43,466 nucleotides of DNA. Origin: a virus. Each line of letters opens with the position of its first letter. Position 1 is the first letter of the stretch. Under the pieces are notes generated by a model that was not told the origin of the DNA, searched no databases, and saw only the letters and a program-made list of their open reading frames with translations. The DNA lies in the IMG/VR virus record IMGVR_UViG_3300036715_003744, positions 1-43,466 of that record; one strand, written 5' to 3'. The position numbers and the translations under genes were made by a program. Positions 23,112-30,755 of this stretch are shown piece by piece.

Positions 23112-23151
23112 GCTTGGGAAGCTCGTGCTCTACCAACTGAGCTACCACCGC
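23112..23151 (-). other. tRNA-Gly(CCC)-like 5' half, candidate attP core
   Basis: On the minus strand 40 bases match the first half of a bacterial tRNA: acceptor GCGGTGG, D arm GCTCAGTTGGTAGAGC, anticodon 5' stem CGAGC and loop TTCCCAA. The 3' anticodon stem fails after GC, the following T-arm-like tract is degenerate (ATTGAGC), and no acceptor partner exists. It lies in the 237-base gene-free gap (23043-23279) directly downstream of the integrase, which makes it the best att candidate. Nothing else was found in this gap. Confidence 0.5.
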
Positions 23152-23279
23152 AACGCGTGTCGAAGGGGTCGATTGGGCACCCTCGAGAGCGACTTATTGA
23201 GTTTTGTGCAGCGCGAAACACCCTAGCGTATGTGTAAGGCGCAGGTCAACGGAAGTTCAGTGCCATCACGCCACACTCG

Positions 23280-24482
23280 TCAGCGCGGCAGGCGCCACTT
23301 TGAGAGTTCGGCGGCGAGGCGCGCCATGGTTGGGTGGGTATAGACCTCTTCGGTAATCGACTCGATGCTGTGGCCCAGGGCGATCGAGATGCACAAGCGA
23401 TCGGCGCCGGCCTCGTGATGGAAGGTGGCGCACATGTGGCGCAGGTCGTACCAGCGCACGGGTTTCACCTGGACCACGCCCCACAGCCGGAAGTCGCACC
23501 GCGGGCAGTAGCGGGCCTCGCGCTTCCTGGTGGGCGCACCATCGACGTGCTCGGTGAAGCCGCACCCCTTCCGCCGGCACTTCCAGTCGACGCCCGTCAC
23601 CCCGACGCCGGCGGCCACCATGGCCGTGCGCAGGATGCGGGTGATCTTCGTGTTCTGTGACTGCAGCGAGCCGTCGAAGGAGTGACCGAAGACCAGGTCG
23701 CTCTTCGTGGTGGTGGCCGCGTCGAGTAGGTCGCACTCGATGGCCGGGTGCATCGGCAGGTCGCGGGTGGTGCCCGTCTTCGTCGTCTCGCGGTCGCGTG
23801 AACGACGCACGTGGATGACCCGGTTCGGGAAGTCGAGGTCGTCGACCCGGAGCGCGAACAGCTCACCCGGTCGCAGGCCAGTGTGCAGCGCGACGCGGAA
23901 GAGCAGGCGGCGATCCTCGCGCAGGTGGCGCTGCACCAGGGCAAGCTCCTCGAGCGTGAGGCCCTCGTACTTCCGTCGCGCCTCCTTCTTGCGCTTCACC
24001 AGGCCGAAGGGGTTGGGGCGATTCCAGCGCTGCGCGGCCGCGGCGTGGTCGACTACCATGCGCCCTACCCCGCGCAGCTTGTTCTTCGAGCTGGGCCCGT
24101 AGCCGGGCTGGCTGTCGATGAGTTCGGCCGCCATCGCCGCGGTGAGCGTCGCCTCGGTCTCGAGGTAGAGCGGCTTCAGCCGGCGGAGCAGGCGCTCCTC
24201 GTTGTCGGGCTGCACGCGCTTCGAGCGAATGTGCTCAAGCCAGGCTTCGGCCAGCTCGCCGAAGTACGGGAGCTCGACCACCGGCTCTTTGAGGTGACCC
24301 GCCAGTGCGAGGGCGAGCTGCTCGACGTCGATTCCCCCAACCTCACGCGCCACGGTGTGGCGCACTTCCAGACGACCCGTCTCCACGTGCTGCTCCGGAG
24401 GCTTCTCGGCAACGTCACGCGACGCTGGCGGCGGCTCACCCCTCCCGGTGAGGGGTCCAGTTCTATCTTTGGGGTCTGACAT
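23280..24482 (-). CDS. int: Tyrosine integrase with zinc-ribbon insertion
   Basis: 400 residues, ATG 24482 with GAGGAGG 4 bases before. Catalytic residues: Arg204 (HTGLRPGEL), Lys about 235, Arg348 in YDLRH, His371 (LGH) and nucleophile Tyr381 (EEVYTH). The core-binding domain lies at about 70-150. Between the Lys and box II is an insert with Cys302, Cys307, Cys326 and Cys329, a zinc ribbon not usual in phage integrases. It catalyses attP x attB recombination, making the phage temperate. Transcribed toward the candidate att site. Confidence 0.92.
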   Translation of the reverse strand: MSDPKDRTGPLTGRGEPPPASRDVAEKPPEQHVETGRLEVRHTVAREVGGIDVEQLALALAGHLKEPVVELPYFGELAEAWLEHIRSKRVQPDNEERLLRRLKPLYLETEATLTAAMAAELIDSQPGYGPSSKNKLRGVGRMVVDHAAAAQRWNRPNPFGLVKRKKEARRKYEGLTLEELALVQRHLREDRRLLFRVALHTGLRPGELFALRVDDLDFPNRVIHVRRSRDRETTKTGTTRDLPMHPAIECDLLDAATTTKSDLVFGHSFDGSLQSQNTKITRILRTAMVAAGVGVTGVDWKCRRKGCGFTEHVDGAPTRKREARYCPRCDFRLWGVVQVKPVRWYDLRHMCATFHHEAGADRLCISIALGHSIESITEEVYTHPTMARLAAELSKWRLPR

Positions 24483-24522
24483 TCAGCCTCCTCGCGGGTG
24501 AAAGGCGAGGAAGTACGAGGAG

Positions 24523-24738
24523 TTACTTCTTCGTCGCCGCTACCGCCGCAGCCCGGGCCCGTGCGTCGCGGAGATCCTCGATCGCCCAGGCCAGCAGCCC
24601 GGCCACGAACTTCGATCGGTTCTTCGCTTCCTCAAGCAGGCACTCGCGATCGAGCGCCTCCCAGAGGGCTTCAGGGAGGGCGACGGTCTTCGAGACGACG
24701 GTGCCCTGCAGGAGCGGGTTCGGTTTCGGCGGCGGCAT
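24523..24738 (-). CDS. Ribbon-helix-helix regulator
   Basis: 71 residues, ATG 24738. KTVALPEALWEALD then NRSKFVAGLLAWAIEDLRD is the ribbon-helix-helix (Arc/CopG) pattern. It is divergent from the plus-strand early operon and 40 bases upstream of the integrase, so it probably represses one or both promoters in the 24739-24932 gap. An Ala-rich tail follows. No antitoxin partner gene is visible next to it. Confidence 0.75.
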   Translation of the reverse strand: MPPPKPNPLLQGTVVSKTVALPEALWEALDRECLLEEAKNRSKFVAGLLAWAIEDLRDARARAAAVAATKK

Positions 24739-24932
24739 GCGGTCCTCGTACCTCCCAAACTGCGCGTTTTCGACTTCGTTTCGTTCTTAGTTGCATTCTA
24801 AACAACTTCTGCGCTATTTATAGTGGGCGGCCGCAGTTCGGTCGTACGGCGGGGCCGAAGGGTGGCGAGGGAGAGCGGCGCAGCAACGGGCCGAGCCGGG
24901 GAGCGACGACACGCAGCAAGGGGGAAGTACCC
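24739..24932. promoter_or_regulatory. Divergent control region
   Basis: This 194-base gap is the least GC-rich part of the genome. In the plus direction TTGCAT (24791-24796) and TATTTA (24815-24820) are separated by 18 bases, a plausible sigma70 promoter for the rightward operon. AGTTG/CAACT (24789-24807) forms an inverted repeat around the -35 element, a candidate operator for the ribbon-helix-helix protein. A TAGAAT in the minus direction could serve the regulator/int genes. Confidence 0.45.
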
Positions 24933-25238
24933 ATGACGAGAGAGACGAACTGGAAGCTCAGCCGCAGGAAGCTCGTGCTTCTGCGTGCGGTCCTGAACGA
25001 CGCGCACGCCAGCGATTCGCCGGTGCAGTCGCTGATTCGCAGCTACGGCGAGGCGCAGACCACGAACGAGGAGCTGACCGAGCTCTTCGCGGAGATCGAT
25101 GACCTGCTGCCTGAGGTCGGCTGCTGCTCAAGCGACGGCGATGGTCCATGCGAGGACTGCGAGCTGGCACGCGAACGCGACGACGCCGCACAGGAAGCGC
25201 TCGACTCCGACCGCCTGACGCTGGGGTCGTCATGGTGA
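24933..25238 (+). CDS. First gene of rightward operon, Cys-containing hypothetical
   Basis: 101 residues, ATG 24933 after AAGGGGGAAG. Helical N-terminal half (NWKLSRRKLVLLRAVLNDAH, ELTELFAEIDDLLPE) and a C-terminal Cys cluster (CCSSDGDGPCEDCE) that may bind zinc. No family is recognised. It overlaps the start of the nuclease gene, so it is translated with the recombination module. Confidence 0.75.
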   Translation: MTRETNWKLSRRKLVLLRAVLNDAHASDSPVQSLIRSYGEAQTTNEELTELFAEIDDLLPEVGCCSSDGDGPCEDCELARERDDAAQEALDSDRLTLGSSW

Positions 25239-26107
25239 CCGCGCCACTGAGCTGGGAGCAATACCGCGCCCTCGACGCGCTCAACTGGTCGAGGCTGAAG
25301 CACCTCGCGAAGTCGCCGGCGCACTACCACTGGGCGCTGACCGACACCGAGGACAACGATACGAAGTCGCTGCTGCTCGGTCGGGCGGTGCACGCGGCGG
25401 TGCTCGAGCCGAAGTACTTCAAGGAGCGCTTCACCATCTTCCAGGGCACGAAGCGCGGGAAGGCCTGGGACGAGTTCAAGGCGGCGGCCGAGCTCGAGGG
25501 CCAAGAGGTGTTGAGCTTGAAGGAGGCGCTGCACGTCAACGCGCTGGTGACCAGCGTGCGCCAGCACCCGGCGGCCTCGAGGCTGCTGGTCGGCGGCAAG
25601 CCCGAAGAGACGATTCAGTGGACCGCGTCGACGCCCCAGGTGCTCGACTTCCCCGCACGCATCTGGAAGGCGAAGGCTCGGCTCGACTACCTGTCGGCGA
25701 CGGCGATCGTCGACCTGAAGACGGCGAAGAGCGCGCACCCCGACGACTTTGCGCGCGACGCCTGGAACCTCGGCTACCTCGGTCAGGCCGCCTGGTACAC
25801 CGACGGCGTCAAGGCGGCGACCGGCCGCGCGCTCCCTTATTTCTTCGTCGTCGTCGAGAAGGCCGCACCCTTCGTGGTGTCGGTCTTCCAGCTGCCCGAC
25901 GACCTGATTGAACGCGGCCGCGAGCAGTACGTGAACCTGCTCGCCCGGCTGGCCCTCTGCGAGACCGAGAACCGCTGGCCCGGGTACGTCGACGGCATCG
26001 CGCCGCTCGAGCTGCCCCGCTGGGTCGAGCGCTCGGAAGACGAAGACCTCAGCGACAGCGACATCGAATTCGGCAGCACCACCACGGAGGAAGCACATGG
26101 ACTTTGA
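25232..26107 (+). CDS. PD-(D/E)XK recombination exonuclease (RecE/exoVIII-like)
   Basis: 291 residues from ATG 25232, inside the end of the previous gene. The order of motifs fits the RecE-type nuclease family: LNWSRLKHLAKSPAHYHWAL, LLLGRAVHAAVLEP, then the core KARLDYLSATAIVDLKTAKS (Asp and D-L-K) and YLGQAAWYTDGVKAATG. It should digest one strand of duplex ends to give 3' overhangs for annealing. No RecT/Beta partner is obvious; the next gene may belong to the same module. Confidence 0.85.
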   Translation: MVTAPLSWEQYRALDALNWSRLKHLAKSPAHYHWALTDTEDNDTKSLLLGRAVHAAVLEPKYFKERFTIFQGTKRGKAWDEFKAAAELEGQEVLSLKEALHVNALVTSVRQHPAASRLLVGGKPEETIQWTASTPQVLDFPARIWKAKARLDYLSATAIVDLKTAKSAHPDDFARDAWNLGYLGQAAWYTDGVKAATGRALPYFFVVVEKAAPFVVSVFQLPDDLIERGREQYVNLLARLALCETENRWPGYVDGIAPLELPRWVERSEDEDLSDSDIEFGSTTTEEAHGL

Positions 26108-26531
26108 CAAGCTGTTCCCGAATCGCTTCTTGAAGGCCGGCGAGTTCCAGGGCCGCGACGTGACGATGACCATCGCCAGCGTCGCCCTCGAGGAAATGGA
26201 CGGCGTGAAGGGTAAGGAGACGAAGGCGATCGTCTCGTTCAAGGAGCGCCCGAAGCAGCTCGTGCTCAACAAGACCAACGCCCTCTGCCTGAAGGCGATG
26301 TTCGGGCGGGAGACGAACGCCTGGGTCGGGAAGCGGGTCACGATGTGGCCGGCGCCGATTCAGTTCGAGGACCACGACCTGGCCATCAGGTTCCGCGGTT
26401 CGCCCGACCTCGAGGCCCCGGTGACGTTCGAGCTGAAGCTGGCCCGGAAGAAGCCCCGCCCCATGACCATGCAGAAGACCGTGGTCGGCGCGGCGCCCGC
26501 CCCTGCTGACGAGCCCGGGAGCGAAGGGTGA
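26097..26531 (+). CDS. Recombination-module protein, possible ssDNA-binding
   Basis: 144 residues, ATG 26097 overlapping the nuclease stop. The pattern MDFDKLFPNRFLKAGEFQG, then VTMTIASVALEEM, KQLVLNKTNALCLKAMFG and NAWVGKRVTMWPAP belongs to a family often encoded beside phage recombination nucleases and annotated as hypothetical. The all-beta pattern suggests an OB-like fold (inference). The C-terminus is Pro/Ala-rich and acidic, as in ssDNA-binding proteins. Confidence 0.75.
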   Translation: MDFDKLFPNRFLKAGEFQGRDVTMTIASVALEEMDGVKGKETKAIVSFKERPKQLVLNKTNALCLKAMFGRETNAWVGKRVTMWPAPIQFEDHDLAIRFRGSPDLEAPVTFELKLARKKPRPMTMQKTVVGAAPAPADEPGSEG

Positions 26532-26860
26532 GCGGCGAGAGCACCAGGTCGTGGCGTGCGCTGACCGCCGAGGCCTTCGCGAAGTACTACGCAGCGAAGG
26601 CGCGGGAGACCGCGCTGGTCGCCGAGCTGATGAACGCCGAGGACGATCTGCGCCGGCTGGGCGTGGAATTGAACGGCCACTACCGCGACCACACCAACGC
26701 CGACGCCAGCCCGTGCGCGTCGGGGTGCGGCTCCTGGGTGGTGCGCTCGGCGTGGGAGACGAAGCCGAAGTCGGCGACCTGCGACGAGTGCAAGACGAAG
26801 CAGGGCGAGGCCATCAAGAAGGACGCCGCCCTTGAGCGCGGTGAGGAGGTGGCATTTTGA
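26528..26860 (+). CDS. Small zinc-ribbon hypothetical
   Basis: 110 residues from GTG 26528 (GTGA overlap). Helical N-terminus (FAKYYAAKARETALVAELMN), then a ribbon with CASGC and CDEC near residues 60-85. The end is charged. It lies between the recombination protein and the DnaQ-like exonuclease. No function can be assigned. Confidence 0.75.
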   Translation: MSGESTRSWRALTAEAFAKYYAAKARETALVAELMNAEDDLRRLGVELNGHYRDHTNADASPCASGCGSWVVRSAWETKPKSATCDECKTKQGEAIKKDAALERGEEVAF

Positions 26861-27507
26861 GCGGCCTCATCGCGGTCATCGACCTGGAGACCACCGGGTT
26901 CGACCCCAAGAAGGACCTGGTCATCGAGGCGAGTTGGGCGCTGGTCGACGTCGACACCGCGCAGGTCGTCTCGCTGCAGTCGCGGCTCTTTCCTGCCGCA
27001 TCGAACGCGGCGGAGGCGGTCAATGGCATCGCACCGGCTCTCCTTCGGTACGCAGAGGGCCCCGCGGTCGTAGCGCTCGACGGAATCGAGGCGGTGCTGG
27101 CGCACAGCGCGGCCTTCGACTCGAGTTGGGGTGTCATCAAGACGACGGCGCCGTGGGTGTGCACGCTCGAGGACTGGGAATGGCCCCGCGCCACGACGGG
27201 CAAGAAACTGGTGGAAATCGCCCTCGCGCACGGCGTGGGTGTCGTCACGGCCCACCGCGCCTTCGCCGACGTGCTGACGCTCTGCCTCACGCTCGAGCGC
27301 GCGCACGCCATGAGGCCCCTGCGCGAGCAGCTCGACCAGGCGTTGACCCCGCGGAAGTCGTACGCCGCGCAGGTCTCGTACGACGACCGCGAGCTCGCGC
27401 GTGCCGCCGGGTTCCGTTGGGTGCCTGCGATGAAGACCTGGGTCAGGCGCATGACGGCCGAGGCCGCTGCAGCCCTGCCCTTCAAGGTCCGGGAGCTTGC
27501 CGGCTGA
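26857..27507 (+). CDS. DnaQ-like 3'-5' exonuclease with extra C-terminal domain
   Basis: 216 residues from TTG 26857, which overlaps the previous stop and has GAGGAGG 7 bases upstream; no ATG fits. DEDDh motifs: IDLETTGFD (Exo I), AHSAAFDSSW (Exo II) and TAHRAFADV (Exo III). A C-terminal stretch of about 40 residues (SYDDRELARAAGFRWVPAMKTW) resembles the DNA-binding addition seen in some primase or topoisomerase fusions. It probably trims or proofreads during replication or repair. Confidence 0.82.
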   Translation: MSGLIAVIDLETTGFDPKKDLVIEASWALVDVDTAQVVSLQSRLFPAASNAAEAVNGIAPALLRYAEGPAVVALDGIEAVLAHSAAFDSSWGVIKTTAPWVCTLEDWEWPRATTGKKLVEIALAHGVGVVTAHRAFADVLTLCLTLERAHAMRPLREQLDQALTPRKSYAAQVSYDDRELARAAGFRWVPAMKTWVRRMTAEAAAALPFKVRELAG

Positions 27508-27752
27508 AGAGGTGCGGAGGATCGCACCCACCGCGCAGGCCCGGGCGTCCCCCTCTCGTGCCGGCGCGGTCTTCACCTCCTTCCCCGCGCCGTCGGCATT
27601 TCGCCGGCGGGTCAACGCGGTGCCGTGGCGCGCAAGCGTCATTCCCGACTGGCCCGGTCGACGGCACGGGGCGCAGCACCGCGGGTCCTCCGACTTCTGA
27701 CGGAGAGACGAGGGCCCGCACTTTCTTTTCCCCGCATCACCCCGAGGTCGCA
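27508..27752 (+). promoter_or_regulatory. Structured untranslated leader before parB-like gene
   Basis: This 245-base gap is the only large break in the rightward operon. Perfect stems: GGTGCG/CGCACC (27511-27528) and GGCGCGG/CCGCGCC (27563-27591), whose loop contains TCACCTCCTT, identical to the 16S anti-SD. GTGCCGT/ACGGCAC (27620-27667) is mutually exclusive with GCGGTGC/GCACCGC (27617-27682), and CTCCG/CGGAG follows at 27688-27705. It may regulate the downstream start (SD GAGG at 27743-27746) or contain a promoter. GC-rich chance folding cannot be excluded. Confidence 0.4.
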
Positions 27753-29462
27753 ATGGCGAAGCAGCAGGCAGTGGAAGCGGAGCAGGTCACGGTCGACGAG
27801 GCGGTGCTGGCGGCGGGCGGTCAGCCGTCGAGCGACTTCCTCGAGGGGCTGAAGAAGGCCACCGGCCAGGCCGACAAGGAGGCGCGGGCCGAGGTCGCGG
27901 CCGAGCACTTCGACCGGCGCGCCAACGCGGCGACCCGGGCGGTGCTGCCCCTGCGGCAGCTTCGGTCGATGGCGCAGAATCCGCGCTCGAAGGTGGGCGA
28001 CGTGTCGGCCCTGGTCGCGTCCATCAACGCGAACGGCTTCATCGGCGCGCTGTCGGTGCGCGAGCTCGAGCCTAACGTGTTTGAGGTCTGGGCGGGCAAC
28101 CGGCGCCTGCAGGCGGCCATCGACGCGGGCCTCGAGGAGGTGCCCTGCGACATCTACGAGCTGACCGAGGTGCAGGCGCTCGAGTTGAACTTGACCGAGC
28201 AAATCAACCGGTCCGACCTCACGCCCCTCGAGGAAGGCCGGGCCTGCCGCGCGCTGCAGGAACTGTCGGGGTACTCGGTCGACCAGGTGGCGCAGAAGCT
28301 GGGCCAGTCGTCGAGCTGGGTGACGAAGCGGGTCGCGCTCTGCGGCCTGGCACCCGAGGCCCTGTCGGCGCTGGCGAAAGGTGAGCTGCAGCTGTCGGTC
28401 GCTCAGGCGCTGGCGGCCCTGCCCTCGCAGCGGCTGCAGGTCGAGGGCATGAAGGCGCTGGAGAACGAGCGCTGGCTCGACACGGTCGACAAGAAGCTCG
28501 AGCACCTGCGCACCAAGCTGTGCCAGCCGCTCAAGGGCGCGCCGTGGAAGCTGACCGACGACAGCTTCGCGGCCGGCGCCTGCAGCGCGTGCCCGCACAA
28601 CTCGGCCAATGCGACGATGCCGGGGCTCTTCGACTCGGGGAAGGCGACGCCGATGTGCGCCCTGCCCTCCTGCTTCGAGGACAAGGTGAAGGCCGTCTGG
28701 GAGAAGAAGACCACGAAGCTGAAGGCCCAGGGCGCGAAGGTGCTGGGCGTGGCTGAGTCGAAGAAGCTGTTCCGGTACAGCGACAACCTCGGTTACGGCT
28801 CGCGGTACGTCGAGGCGTCGGCGCCGGTCCAGGAGGACAAGCAGAAGCGCTCGTGGGCGCAGCTGGCGAAGGAACTGCCCGAGGAGGCGCGCCCGGTGGT
28901 GCACGTCGCACAGGACAGCGCGGGCAAGGTGCGCGAGCTGTACGTGAAGGACAAGGCGGTCGAGGCCATCGCCACGCACCTGAAGCTGGCGTGGGCGGTG
29001 AAGCACGAGGAGGCGACCGAGGCGAAGGCGGAGAAGAGCGACTCGAAGAAGGTGGCGGCCGAGCGGCTCGCTGGCGACACGCGCAAGAAGGTGCAGGTCG
29101 AGGTCATTAACGCGGTCGCGCTGCGGCTTGCGGAACAGTTCTCGCGCCCCGCCATTCAGCAGCTCGCTGAGTGGAACGCCGGCTACGAGGAGCAGGGCAT
29201 CGAGCAGTACTTCGCCGAGGTGATTCGCAAGAAGCGCCCGAAGGACTGGTTCAAGGAAGCCCCGCAGGCCGAGTTGCTTGCCTTCCTGTGGTGGGACCGG
29301 GCGAACGACAGCTGGTCGACCTACTCCGGTTTCGATGAGGAGTTCCTCGCCACCGCCAAGCGCTACGGGTTCAACGTCGAGAAGATGGTGGCGGCCAACC
29401 TGGCTGCGGCCGAACCCATCGACGACGAGAAGAAGCCGGCGAAGAAGGGAGGCAAGCGGTGA
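27753..29462 (+). CDS. ParB-like DNA-binding protein
   Basis: 569 residues, ATG 27753 after GAGG. ParB/Srx-type N-terminal domain at about 60-160 (LRQLRSMAQNPRSK, VWAGNRRLQAAIDAGLEEVPC, ALELNLTEQINRSDLTPLEEG), then a helix-turn-helix (YSVDQVAQKLGQSSSWVTKR). A Cys cluster follows (CSACPHNSAN, CALPSCFED), as in KorB/plasmid-type relatives. The C-terminus is Lys-rich. No ParA is encoded nearby, so plasmid-style segregation is not evident; a nuclease or transcription role is possible. Confidence 0.8.
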   Translation: MAKQQAVEAEQVTVDEAVLAAGGQPSSDFLEGLKKATGQADKEARAEVAAEHFDRRANAATRAVLPLRQLRSMAQNPRSKVGDVSALVASINANGFIGALSVRELEPNVFEVWAGNRRLQAAIDAGLEEVPCDIYELTEVQALELNLTEQINRSDLTPLEEGRACRALQELSGYSVDQVAQKLGQSSSWVTKRVALCGLAPEALSALAKGELQLSVAQALAALPSQRLQVEGMKALENERWLDTVDKKLEHLRTKLCQPLKGAPWKLTDDSFAAGACSACPHNSANATMPGLFDSGKATPMCALPSCFEDKVKAVWEKKTTKLKAQGAKVLGVAESKKLFRYSDNLGYGSRYVEASAPVQEDKQKRSWAQLAKELPEEARPVVHVAQDSAGKVRELYVKDKAVEAIATHLKLAWAVKHEEATEAKAEKSDSKKVAAERLAGDTRKKVQVEVINAVALRLAEQFSRPAIQQLAEWNAGYEEQGIEQYFAEVIRKKRPKDWFKEAPQAELLAFLWWDRANDSWSTYSGFDEEFLATAKRYGFNVEKMVAANLAAAEPIDDEKKPAKKGGKR

Positions 29463-29665
29463 TCACCGACGACTTCACCAAGACGAAGACCACCACCGAG
29501 AAGTGCCTGCGGTGCGGCGCCGAGCAGCCGGTCAAGACCTCAGTGCGCGCCGACGCGAGCGAGGCGTTCCTCGAGGCCGAGCACCGGGAACTGGTGCGGA
29601 TCTTCCAGGGCATGTCGCGCGCCGGCGAACTCTCGTGCTGCCGGTTCCCCATGGAGGCGCCGTGA
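29459..29665 (+). CDS. Small CxxC protein
   Basis: 68 residues from GTG 29459 (GTGA overlap). CLRCGAEQPVKTS near the N-terminus and a CC pair near the end could bind one zinc. A helix with many Glu residues separates them. Unknown function; translationally coupled to the ParB-like and MazG-like genes. Confidence 0.7.
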   Translation: MITDDFTKTKTTTEKCLRCGAEQPVKTSVRADASEAFLEAEHRELVRIFQGMSRAGELSCCRFPMEAP

Positions 29666-30027
29666 ACTTCGCCGACTACCAGATTGGGGCGTCGCGCACG
29701 CTTGCACGTCGGCCGCTCAGCGCGTACCAGCGCGCGGAACTCGACCAGAAGCTTGCGGTGATGGGGCTCGGTCTCGGCGGTGAGGCGGGCGAGGTGCTCG
29801 ACCTGCTCAAGAAGACGCTCGGGCACGGTCAGCCCCTCGACCTCGAGAAGGTGAAGAAGGAACTGGGCGACGTGCTCTGGTACGTGGCGGCGATCGCCAC
29901 GCTGCTGGGCCTCGAACTCGATGCCGTTGCTGAGGCGAACCTGGCCAAGCTCCGGGCCCGGTACCCCAACGGCTTCAGCGAGGCGGCCAGCGTCGAGCGC
30001 GTCGACGAGAAGGGAGCCCAGCCGTGA
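29662..30027 (+). CDS. MazG-like nucleotide pyrophosphohydrolase
   Basis: 121 residues from GTG 29662 (GTGA overlap). MazG signatures: GLGLGGEAGEVLDLLKK and KKELGDVLWYVAAIA give the acidic metal-binding residues EAGE and ELGD. It hydrolyses nucleoside triphosphates to monophosphates and pyrophosphate. In phages it may sanitise the pool or modulate (p)ppGpp (family knowledge). Length is normal for single-domain phage MazG. Confidence 0.85.
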   Translation: MNFADYQIGASRTLARRPLSAYQRAELDQKLAVMGLGLGGEAGEVLDLLKKTLGHGQPLDLEKVKKELGDVLWYVAAIATLLGLELDAVAEANLAKLRARYPNGFSEAASVERVDEKGAQP

Positions 30028-30158
30028 AGCGCGCCCTCTGCTGGCTCTTCGGCCACCGCACCCTGCCCGGCGTGTCGCGGCACCTGTCGATCCTTCACTG
30101 GTGCCCGAGGTGCAACCGCCTGGTCGCGGGCGAGCTCAGCGAGGAGCGCGGGCGATGA
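30024..30158 (+). CDS. 44-residue zinc-knuckle hypothetical
   Basis: 44 codons from GTG 30024, with 4-base overlaps on both sides. CWLFGHR at the start and HWCPRCNRLVAG in the middle suggest a zinc knuckle. Short, but coupling and conserved codon style support translation. Confidence 0.65.
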   Translation: MKRALCWLFGHRTLPGVSRHLSILHWCPRCNRLVAGELSEERGR

Positions 30159-30364
30159 ACAGCCCCACGGTGAGCAGCGCGACGGGCTGGCATCGATTTG
30201 CGGTGTCGGTCGAGGAGCACCGCATCTACGTCGAGACGGAGGCCGACGCGTACCGGTTGTTCGAGGTGCTCGCCCGGTACGAGAAGCTGCGGGCGGAGCA
30301 CGCGACGCTGCAGAAGGCATTCGCGCGGCAGGGCGTGGAACTCGAGCGAACGAGGGCGCGGTGA
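30155..30364 (+). CDS. Small coiled-coil hypothetical
   Basis: 69 residues, ATG 30155 (ATGA overlap). A beta-like start (WHRFAVSVEEHRIYVETE) and a helical C-terminus (LRAEHATLQKAFARQGVELE) with heptads. No family is recognised. Confidence 0.68.
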   Translation: MNSPTVSSATGWHRFAVSVEEHRIYVETEADAYRLFEVLARYEKLRAEHATLQKAFARQGVELERTRAR

Positions 30365-30525
30365 GCAACGCGATGACGATCAGGTTCATGGCGAGCCTGC
30401 TGGGATCGTTCCTTGCCGGCGGGCTGGTCGGGTGGCTCTGGCAGCTCGACCACGTCGTCTACCTCGAGGCGCGCTTAGACAAGTACCGCGACTACGTGCG
30501 CACGCTGGAGGGCAAGAACCCATGA
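30361..30525 (+). CDS. Small single-span membrane protein
   Basis: 54 residues from GTG 30361 (GTGA overlap). One hydrophobic span (FMASLLGSFLAGGLVGWLW) near residues 9-27 with a short basic N-terminus, then a charged soluble tail (ARLDKYRDYVRTLEGK). Inner-membrane location is likely. Function unknown. Confidence 0.65.
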   Translation: MSNAMTIRFMASLLGSFLAGGLVGWLWQLDHVVYLEARLDKYRDYVRTLEGKNP

Positions 30526-30755
30526 AGCGCAAGGTCACCGTCGATGTCTGCCCGCGGTGCAAGGGCGAGCACGTGGACCTGGTGCATGCCCCGCTCACCC
30601 GCGGGTCGGGCCCGTGGACGCACTGGGCGCTGTGTCCAGTGCTGGCCGAGCCGATTCTCTGGATGAGCAAGCCGATGACACTGTGGGGGCTGCTGCGCTC
30701 GCTGGAGACGTGGGTGCGGGTGTCGTACCTGCCGGTGCGCGGGGAGAAGCCATGA
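30522..30755 (+). CDS. Small CxxC hypothetical
   Basis: 77 residues, ATG 30522. VDVCPRCKGEHVDL gives a zinc knuckle; the rest is Trp/Leu-rich (WTHWALCPVLAEPILWMSKP). Similar small CPRC proteins are common in phage accessory operons. Unknown role. Confidence 0.7.
   Translation: MKRKVTVDVCPRCKGEHVDLVHAPLTRGSGPWTHWALCPVLAEPILWMSKPMTLWGLLRSLETWVRVSYLPVRGEKP

Noticed and set aside
23080-23151. Functional tRNA-Gly
   Set aside because: The 3' acceptor strand and anticodon stem do not pair and the T loop is degenerate, so only the 5' half is tRNA-like.
22982-23221. A 79-codon minus-strand frame containing GGSSVGRA
   Set aside because: This is the familiar spurious translation of tRNA-like sequence, not a gene.
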